From assembly GCA_016508695.1 (NCBI GenBank), contig VNKQ01000008.1, positions 620,001 to 684,000 on the forward strand: DNA of 64,000 bases, in the 5' to 3' direction. Origin of the DNA: Hyphodiscus hymeniophilus (lineage: Eukaryota; Ascomycota; Leotiomycetes; Helotiales; Hyphodiscaceae). Positions 56,853-64,000 of the stretch are shown in pieces. Both the position numbers and the translations under genes were made by a program. The notes under the pieces were generated by a model. That model searched no databases. It was not told the origin of the DNA and saw only the letters and a list, made by a program, of their open reading frames with translations. Numbering within the stretch: position 1 is the first letter of the stretch; every line of letters begins with the position of its first letter.

Positions 56853-58153
56853 TCACGTAGGGATACTCCTGTTCATAGCCAATTCCGCGCTCTTACTCCA
56901 GACTCCACTGGGTTCTTGTCTCCACAACATCAACTTCCCGTCGTCACCCGTAGATCCCAGAAGCTGTCCATCATCGTCAAATTCCACTCTCCACACCGGC
57001 GTCCGATTCGACTCCAGCTTCGAAACCTCCTTAGCAAAATGCAATACCTCTCCCTGCTTCCCTTCAGCTTCCTGTCTATTCTGGGACCTTGCACCCGCCA
57101 AACCCACTCCTATCCCCGACGGAGCATTTCTCGCTCCATTCTCAACCGTCCTAGGCGCAACAACGACAACTTGTTCCGGCATCTTCGAATAATCCTTACT
57201 ATTCAGTTCTCTTCCCCCCTTCGCTGGTGTCGTAATACTGAATACCCTCACAAATCCATCCTTACACGCCGTTGCCACGACATCAAACCCCCTGATATTG
57301 CCCGGTGCCCATGCCACATCCCTGACCAAGCCTCTATGGCCCTTCAGCTCAGCTGCCATATAGAACTCCTTCGTCGACGACGACCCAAGACTCACATTGT
57401 GCGAGATCTCCTTAGTGCGCCATATGGAAGCACGATTCATACTCGCTATGATCAAGGCTAGCGAGTCCCTCTGTACACCCTGCCTAATGGCATTATAGCA
57501 AGGCTCCAAGTTGGGGTCAAATGACACTTTGAAACTCGTTTCTTCTCCTCGGCTCGGCTTGTCGCCTACGTTTATCGTATCCATATCTGACCAGCTTTCC
57601 AAGTTCTCCGGCTCTTCATTCTCGTAGACTGTAAGCTGGGCATTGCGGCTTAGCAGCGCGAGGTAGGTGTGTCTTGTCTCGGGATTGTGTTTTATGGAAA
57701 AGGAAAGGTATGGTGCGCGTGCGGGAGCTCGCAGCTCGAAGACGGCTTTGTTGGAATGGCTGTTGAAGCGCCGGCCTCTGCCTGGTATGATGGTCGGGTC
57801 CTCGACCCAGATTCTGAAGCGCCCATCTGCGCCAATCGAGGCGATGAGGTTGGGATGTATAGTGGGGGGAAGCCATTGGATCTATACCTCACATGAGCTC
57901 AATTATAGAATTGCGGATTGGGAGAAGGAAAGACCTCGAATATTTCTGCGCTGTGCGCAGTCCATGTATCGCATAGAACCCAGGTGCCGTCTCGGTGTCG
58001 GTTGTAGACTTTTATCTTGCCGTCCACGGAGGAGGATGCGAAACGGTCGCCATAGCTGTTGAATGCAGTTGCGCCAACCATGTCTTTGTGAGAGTTTTCT
58101 AGAAGGGTGAATCCTTCTTTGGAAGAGGGAGGATCGTCCATCATAGAGGACAT
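56853..58153 (-). CDS. SEH1: Nucleoporin Seh1 (WD40, Sec13/Seh1 family)
   Basis: Two exons, 58153-57935 and 57881-56853, give 415 residues. Seh1 is a beta-propeller of the Nup84/Y complex of the nuclear pore and also of the SEA/GATOR complex at the vacuole. Family signatures include HKDMVGATAFNSYGDRFAS, DGKIKVYNRH, WTAHSAEIFE then IQWLPPTIHPNLIASIGADG, ELKGHRGLVRDVAWAPG, VWRVEFDDDGQLLGSTGDDG and LWRQEPSGVW. The internal part is longer than in yeast because of a Pro/Glu-rich insertion (about 305-350). The 53-nt intron has a weak donor (GTCTTT). The start at MSSMMDDPP is preferred over upstream codons because no family member extends further. It diverges from Alg7 with about 620 bases between starts. 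Confidence 0.9.
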
Positions 58154-58776
58154 TATATATGGTAAGACTGCTGCTAAATTGGAAGAGACTGTGTTTAGAA
58201 GCCTTCGATTGTTCGTCGACTCCGAGTGACGCAAAGGTCCGTGCCCAAAGCTCGCGACAAGGCTGTGGATTTTATACATAAGACTGACAGACTTGATATA
58301 CAAGATCATGAAAGAACGTGTTGACGATTGAGAAGAAGTGAAACCAAAGAATATACTCTGGGCATCTGGCTCTTTGGAATGAGAGTTTTGGCCATCTGCT
58401 ATGGACTGGGAGGATCACTGTTACATGGCCAAACTGGTGAACACTTGCGACCTAGTGGAGGATCTGCTACTGTGGAAGAATAATAAGGCAAGTTTGTGTT
58501 CCACAACAGATGAGAATGAGGAATCATTCGTCACAAATGTGGATTTTGAAGCCCACAATTCTCGTGCAATGTGAATATAGCTTTGTCTTCGAAGTCTGGA
58601 TAGAATCCAAGCCGAACCTTGTACTGTACCGTAAGTACAGTAGCCTTGCAGCTTTGCAGCCTCCCAAATTTAGATTGAACCGTTTGGAATTCTGTCCTCA
58701 GCCTCGTCGCCGTGACAATCCCAATTTCTCAACTTCACTCCACCATTGCAAGTCGCAACGCAATGATCCAACGACG
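58154..58776. promoter_or_regulatory. Divergent promoter region of SEH1 and ALG7
   Basis: About 620 bases between diverging starts. A plus frame runs into Alg7 from 58510, but comparison with the family favours the start at 58777, so this portion is probably leader. No repeat or clear element seen. Confidence 0.5.
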
Positions 58777-60205
58777 ATGTCTGTCCCCTCCCAACTATCC
58801 TCCACCGAGACCTTGAGTCTACTCTCACTATCCCTCGCCTGCTTCGGCATAATCGCAAACACCTTCCATGGCGATGGAGAACCTCTTATCGCTTCGCTGG
58901 CCTTCAGCGGGATCGCATTCGCGGCCTCCTTCTCCATGATCCGCTGGCTGGGACCTACTTTTATGAAAGCTGGACTGAAGGGGAAAGATATGAGCAAAGT
59001 GCATAAGAAGGAAATTCCCGAGACGATGGGTGCAGTATGCGCTGTCGTGTACCTCCTGCTTATCATCATGTTCATTCCATTTCCATTCTACAAGGATATT
59101 GTGGCTGCTACTTCAGGTGGTGGGAACCGAGATGTAGTTTTAGAGATTCATGTCGTAGAAACAGGGCGATTTCTACATCGGTTTCCTCATAGCAAAGTAC
59201 GCCCCTTTTCAGACCTCCAACAACATCACTAACAAGCACCAGCTAGCATCCTACCTCTCCGCGATTCTCTCTCTCCAATCCGTCTCTATCCTCGGAATAG
59301 GCGATGACCTCTTCGATATTCGATGGCGCCACAAATTCTTCATCCCTGCCTTCGCCAGCATCCCTATCCTAATTGTCTACTTTGTCGATTTCGGTGTAAC
59401 CCAAATCGTGATCCCAACACCTTTGCAGCCATATTTCGGAGAACTCTTCGAACTTGGACCACTATATTATCTCTACATGGCAGCTATTGCCATATTCTGT
59501 CCGAACAGCATCAATATACTTGCAGGCATAAACGGCATCGAAGTCTCTCAATCTCTCGTCATCGCCTTCCTGCTTGTCCTGAACGATACTCTATACCTCC
59601 TCGCTCCATATCCGCATCCCGCAACAGATTCCCATCTTTTCAGTCTCTACATGCTACTCCCATTTATTGGAGTTAGTCTCGCGCTATGGTGGCACAACTG
59701 GTACCCAGCTCGCGTATTCGTAGGAGACACCTACTGCTACTTCGCTGGTATGGTCTTTGCGGTCGTCGGCATATTGGGTCATTTTTCGAAGACCCTCCTC
59801 TTGCTCTTTATTCCCCAAATCTTTAACTTCATCTACTCCTCTCCACAGCTCTTTCGTATAGTTCCGTGCCCCCGACATCGGCTCCCGCGCTTCAACGCCA
59901 GAACGGGTTTGTTGGAACCCTCGGTGACGGAATGGCAACACCCCCCGAAACCGACTGTTGCAACAGTATTGAAAGGTCTGCATAAGCTGCACTTGATCAG
60001 GGTTACAACCAACCGGGAGGGGCAGATTATCGAGAGTTCTAATTTGACGCTTTTGAATCTTTGGTTGGTGTGGTTTGGGCCAAGGAGAGAGGACAGACTT
60101 GCTGCCGAGATCGTGGCCTTGCAAGTTGTATGTGGACTGCTCGGGTTGTTCGTAAGGCATAGACTGGCTTTATGGATATTCAGGTCAGACAATTTGACTG
60201 TATAG
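58777..60205 (+). CDS. ALG7: UDP-GlcNAc:dolichyl-phosphate GlcNAc-1-phosphotransferase (Alg7)
   Basis: Two exons, 58777-59196 and 59243-60205, joined phase 0 over a 46-nt intron (branch CTAAC), giving 460 residues. Alg7 makes dolichyl-PP-GlcNAc, the first step of the N-glycan precursor, in the ER membrane; it is the tunicamycin target. About ten hydrophobic segments span the chain. Conserved motifs: KDMSKVHKKEIPETMGAVC, the catalytic Asp-rich loop GIGDDLFDIRWRHKF, SINILAGINGIE, and WYPARVFVGDTYCYFAGM. The C-terminal cytosolic loop is typical of eukaryotic enzymes (CPRHRLPRFNARTGLLEPS). Complete and apparently functional. Confidence 0.95.
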
Positions 60206-60509
60206 GTAGAGGATGTAAGTTATTGTATAGCCGCACGTTCATATTGCATAGAATTGATTTATGAGCCAAAAAAAAGAATTGACTAGTTTTCCTCGTTGTG
60301 CATCAAGTCAACAAATGTGAGTTGTCACGCACCACTTTCAAACGTCTCTAAAGAGATCAACAACATTCAATCAATCAAATGATTTTGTAAGAGCTCTAAG
60401 ATTTGGCGTACTTCTATACGTATCCAACGCGACCAAATATATAAGGTCACTTTGGCTAATGTTTTTTCTCCTTCGCTTAGTTCAGGGACAAAATAAACAA
60501 AAGAGTTCA
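60206..60509. other. Gene-free stretch after ALG7
   Basis: About 300 AT-rich bases with the ALG7 3' end. Nothing distinctive until the palindromic repeat cluster that follows. Confidence 0.5.
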
Positions 60510-60544
60510 CCCCGCATTTGAATGCGGGGCTAATCTCTGATTAG
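60510..60544. repeat. Pair of adjacent palindromes
   Basis: CCCCGCATT (60510-60518) faces AATGCGGGG (60521-60529) with a 2-base centre, and immediately after it CTAATC (60530-60535) faces GATTAG (60539-60544). As DNA this would be a 20-bp near-perfect palindrome plus a 15-bp one; as RNA the first could form a 9-bp stem only with a larger loop. Confidence 0.85.
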
Positions 60545-60573
60545 TAGAGGGGGAAAGGGACTACGAGACTACA

Positions 60574-60748
60574 AGTTGTTGTACCACCCTCGGCCTGATG
60601 ATAAGGGCGGGTGGCTGTCGAGTTATTAGAGTGGGAGTTGTCGTACCACCCTCGGCCTAGTGATAAGGGCGGGTGGCTGTCGAGTTGTTAGAGCGGGAGT
60701 TGTTGTACCACCCTCGGCCTAGTGTTAAGGGCGGGTGGTTGTTGATAG
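60574..60748. repeat. 62-bp tandem repeat with internal inverted repeat
   Basis: Nearly three copies start at 60574, 60636 and 60698, each 62 bases apart. Every copy contains CCACCC and, 19 bases later, GGGTGG, so each can form a hairpin, with conserved TCGGCCTAGTGATAAGGGC in the loop. Copies differ by a few transitions. Confidence 0.9.
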
Positions 60749-61962
60749 TTTATGCTCTTTGCGGAGCGAGCCCAGCGAGCCATGGGAACTGTGTGTTGAA
60801 TTACAATTACCTTAAGTAAATATATACGTGAATGAACGCGTTGCGTGGCTAAACGAGATTCTACCACCGAGAGACCGTGGAGCGGATATCAGCAGAGCTT
60901 TGTATGTAATGCGATAGCAGGATGTAGTTGAGATACATTCTGATTTGTGACTATAATCGTTTCTCAAGATCAGAATCAGATGGCTAATGTGATTATGGAG
61001 CATGATATACAGATACTCAAGATTCTGCGTTTGTTTACTTCGCTGTCAACCTCAAAACCTATTCACCATGCCCATTACAGTCAATTGTCGCTTTTGTTGG
61101 CTTCGCAATGAAGATATAGCTCTTGTAGTTCCAGTTTGCTTTAATAGACTTGAGCTTTTGAGCATTCAAGTAATACAGAGCACGCTTGTGAGTTCGAGGA
61201 CAAGTTAAATAACAATGAGCAATGAGGGTTTCATTCATTGCTTAATCTCCGAGGGAATATGAAAGCACCATCATCTGGTAGTTCTGTAAGGTTCGAACAG
61301 AGATCCCCTGATATGATCGAGTGTTGTGTTTCTTGTATGTGTAGGCATGAGCTTCGAAGGAATCTTTTTCCTTTCCCATTACGATGGACACAGCAGCTCC
61401 TTGGGGACCCAAGATATTAAAAAGGACGACTGGCTTTGTTGCGAGGTTCCTCTTGTTTTCTTGAAGCTAGAGCCAGGATCTCGTTTTCGGCTTGAATATT
61501 TTTGACCATGGTTCAACGTAGCGAAAATAGTCGTTGCTCACTTGTCATTCAAGAGGATTTAAGCGAGCGAGAAATAATGACTTTATTTCTCTCCTTCAGA
61601 TCGTATTTTTTACGAATTTTCAAGATTCTCAGAGGTATACAGAAGCTTGAAAACCGGATTCAGAAGCGTAATCTCGAGAGAATATTTTTCATCCCCTCTT
61701 TCGCTCTCTCCTGATATGTGTTCCTGCTCGTGATCTAGCCTTCTATCAAAAAACGGATCATCTCCGCTAAAATAATCCTAATACCAAAACAAGGTAGAAG
61801 TAATTTAAACCCGTATTTTAAATGAACTGATATACTAGTATCGGGATAATCAAGAGTGGGTTTACTAAGTCTACGTTTAAGGGTAAGCAACTAAGCCTAG
61901 TTGATTCCACACCGCGTCTCAAATGATTGTTAGAATTTCCGGCATTATACGTTGCCTCGGAG
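60749..61962. other. Gene-free stretch before the transcription-factor gene
   Basis: About 1.2 kb. GGAGCGAGCCCAGCGAGCC just after the repeat cluster (about 60761-60780) is a GC-rich near-palindromic patch. Frames such as 61502-61714 are short and without motif. It holds the 3' side of the downstream minus-strand gene. Confidence 0.45.
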
Positions 61963-64000
61963 CTAGATTATAGAGAAATGACAGCCAAATAACTCTATCG
62001 AAAGCTCCTTATCATCCACTCTCCCCTTATTCTGCCTCCTTACTAATTCTTGCAACAGTACCGCCGCTCTCTTCGCATTCCGTGTCGCACCCAAGCTCAA
62101 TTTGAATGGTGCCAGTGACTCACCTTCATCTTCATCCCTTACAACTGTACTTGCCTCTCCCAAAGCCAATAACTGTTCAATCGCCCACCGTCGCCTAGCC
62201 TCATCCCCGCACTCTGACCCAAACATAAAGAGAGGCCACAACAACGCAGGATGTACAACCTTTTTCTCGCCCTCCACAACCTCACCGAAGCTACGCTGCA
62301 GATTCTGCCACGTCTCTTCCAAGGCCCGCGCAGCTATCTCGGAGAGAGGGAGATGCCACCACACAACTCGATGCAGATACACGAATAGGATCCAAAAACT
62401 CGCCATGTAGAGGTTAAATATGGCCTCAAGGCGACCGGCAACATCGGCACAGACAATTTCACGCAGCTGGGAAATCGACAGGCGGATTATTTGGGGTCGT
62501 TGTCGCCAGAGGTGGATGAGTTCGAGTTCGAGTTGTTTACAAGCTATGACGACTTCATACTCGTCTTTCACGGTGCCGCGGGACCGGTGATAACGATCAT
62601 GGGAGGAGATATGGCGGCAGTATTTCTGGGTGCTCTGGTACCAGTCTAACGCGGGTTGAAGTATCGTGTTTAGGAGGACGGTCTTCATCTGGCGCAGACT
62701 TTTGAAGCCATCGTTAGAGACGAACGGTGAGGTTGCTGTGTCGTCTTGGGATGACAAAGTAGCGGCGGCAGTTGTATTCGGAGAGGGCTTCTGGTTATGG
62801 TTCTGTTCATTCGGAGAGAAAACTGAATCGTTGGTTCTTTCGTCGTCAGACTGATGCTCGTCGCTACTATCATCGGCATTGATCTGGGTGTGGTGTTCGG
62901 AGACCACATGCAGCGTTCGCTGAGATAGCAGATGTTGCCCACCAAGGTGCGAAGCCTTGCTGTCAAGCGTATTGAACCATTGAAGGAGCTGTCTCGAGTA
63001 GCGATTCCATGATCCGCTGCTTGTGATGATCTGCTCCGCTAGCTCGCATGGAAAAAGCTTCTGATCGTATACTTGATCTCGCACTACTTCGAACCACGCT
63101 AAGAGGAAGATGGACGCAAGGAGGGCATTGCGGGCTGTGCAATTCTGCCATTCTTTCGACATCATCACCTCGATTTCTCCCCTGGCTGCCTCGTGTAGCT
63201 TTAATGCCGGTCCCATTGAAGTGAGGCTATCGATCATGTCGGCTCTCGATGCTGACTGGTCGTCCTTAGCCAGGAGCTCGATTATGGCAAAGAGAGCACT
63301 GGCTACAACTCGATGATGGCGACTTAGTTTGGTAAAGTAGCTTTGAAGTCGACGCCATTTCCTGACCCCGGTGATGAGTATTGATGCGGGTGGCTGGGTG
63401 ATTTTCCCAAAGTAGTTGAGCAAAACGTTTGAGCGTTGACTGTTCATATAGTCCGAGCCAGGACTGAAATCAATGTTATCGTCTGCTATTTCAGCATTTG
63501 CTACCGATGATGATGGTCGCGGCTGTTGCAGGCTTGCTTGAAGTAGAGTGTCGATCGAGAGTTGCCATCCATTCTGTCCATGAGGTGGAACGGCGCCATT
63601 ATCTTCTCTTGGGCCCTGTAGAGACGTATTCGGGTTGAAATCTTGACTCCAGTTTGTAGCAGTTGATTGAAAGTCGGAAAAGGTGAAGGTTCCTAATGAA
63701 TCCTGTCCATTTGGAGGATCAAACGTGCGGCCTAAGGAAACGTTATATTGATCGTCAGATGTGATTGGCGTGGGCCAGCCATAAAATGTCTCGCAAGGGT
63801 CTCTCAGGTATCCCTTTGAGACTCGCTGACCGTCCAAACTCAATACATTGTTACCAGATATAGCTCCAGGTAGCTGAGGACTGGATGCGAATGAAGCTCG
63901 GAGTGATGCATTCGCTGTGTAAATGCCAGGTTGCTGTTCTCGGTTAGCACTCAGAGGCTCCTCTCTACCCCTATCCGGGGTCACTTCACGAACTAGAGAT
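61963..64000 (-). CDS. Fungal Zn2Cys6-type transcription factor, C-terminal part (5' end outside window)
   Basis: An open frame of 679 codons runs from the right edge to the stop at 61963; it is still open at 64000, so the N-terminus lies beyond the window and no start can be assigned. The leading 150 residues are Ser/Asn/Gln-rich. The rest fits the fungal-specific transcription factor domain (Fungal_trans_2 type): helices such as NVLLNYFGKITQPPASILIT, HHRVVASALFAIIELLA, NALLASIFLLAWFEVV, and a C-terminal LHRVVWWHLPLSEIAARAL then HPALLWPLFMFGSECGDE and WAIEQLLALG. The binuclear zinc cluster itself is not seen and is expected upstream. Targets are unknown. Confidence 0.8.
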   Translation of the reverse strand, partial: SLVREVTPDRGREEPLSANREQQPGIYTANASLRASFASSPQLPGAISGNNVLSLDGQRVSKGYLRDPCETFYGWPTPITSDDQYNVSLGRTFDPPNGQDSLGTFTFSDFQSTATNWSQDFNPNTSLQGPREDNGAVPPHGQNGWQLSIDTLLQASLQQPRPSSSVANAEIADDNIDFSPGSDYMNSQRSNVLLNYFGKITQPPASILITGVRKWRRLQSYFTKLSRHHRVVASALFAIIELLAKDDQSASRADMIDSLTSMGPALKLHEAARGEIEVMMSKEWQNCTARNALLASIFLLAWFEVVRDQVYDQKLFPCELAEQIITSSGSWNRYSRQLLQWFNTLDSKASHLGGQHLLSQRTLHVVSEHHTQINADDSSDEHQSDDERTNDSVFSPNEQNHNQKPSPNTTAAATLSSQDDTATSPFVSNDGFKSLRQMKTVLLNTILQPALDWYQSTQKYCRHISSHDRYHRSRGTVKDEYEVVIACKQLELELIHLWRQRPQIIRLSISQLREIVCADVAGRLEAIFNLYMASFWILFVYLHRVVWWHLPLSEIAARALEETWQNLQRSFGEVVEGEKKVVHPALLWPLFMFGSECGDEARRRWAIEQLLALGEASTVVRDEDEGESLAPFKLSLGATRNAKRAAVLLQELVRRQNKGRVDDKELSIELFGCHFSII

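Overview
The window is nuclear DNA of a filamentous ascomycete (Pezizomycotina). The evidence is the gene content (an FlbA-type RGS protein, a Zn2Cys6-type regulator, a fungal DUF7053 protein, Ser/Thr-rich GPI-anchored proteins) together with many 48-75 nt introns carrying CTRAY branch points and GT/GC...AG borders. Helotiales/Leotiomycetes seems likely from overall protein flavour, but that is an inference. Protein-coding genes are mostly conserved housekeeping genes; no rRNA, tRNA, CRISPR array or intact transposon was found.

Layout. 1-12 kb: a possible last exon at the left edge, a mitochondrial rhodanese, a YIPF1/Yip5-like Golgi protein, the ubiquitin-L40 fusion gene, Rrn7 (RNA polymerase I core factor), eIF5A, COG3 and a membrane-anchored TBC RabGAP. 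12-28 kb: a DDB1/CPSF-A superfamily protein, eIF5B, a small putatively acylated protein, a CobW-type GTPase and a MOB/phocein protein. 28-37 kb: two small GPI-type surface proteins, a 56-bp minisatellite, a DUF7053 protein and the FlbA-like RGS regulator. 37-43 kb: about 6 kb without recognisable genes, rich in simple repeats, upstream of the RGS gene. 43-64 kb: Cdc73 (Paf1 complex), a conserved fungal unknown, an isochorismatase-fold hydrolase, a LysM protein, a decaying alpha/beta hydrolase, an RBR ubiquitin ligase with a membrane segment, the nucleoporin Seh1, Alg7, a palindromic repeat cluster, and the C-terminal part of a fungal transcription factor running off the right edge.

Themes. 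Several genes serve translation (eIF5A, eIF5B, ubiquitin-L40, Rrn7) and early secretory traffic or glycosylation (YIPF, COG3, TBC GAP, Alg7), but they do not form a cluster and read as ordinary scattered fungal genes. I found no clear new multi-gene system. The most unusual observations concern gene structure: a ubiquitin-L40 start codon that appears split by an intron and followed by a 7-nt exon (the model then gives exactly 128 residues), two probable GC-AG introns, a 12-nt microexon, and three places where conserved reading frames do not join simply (DDB1-like gene, RGS gene, alpha/beta hydrolase). The hydrolase also lacks its catalytic histidine and is probably a true pseudogene; the other two may be alternative splicing, real lesions or assembly indels.

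All exon borders were inferred by eye from splice signals and protein continuity, with no transcript data.
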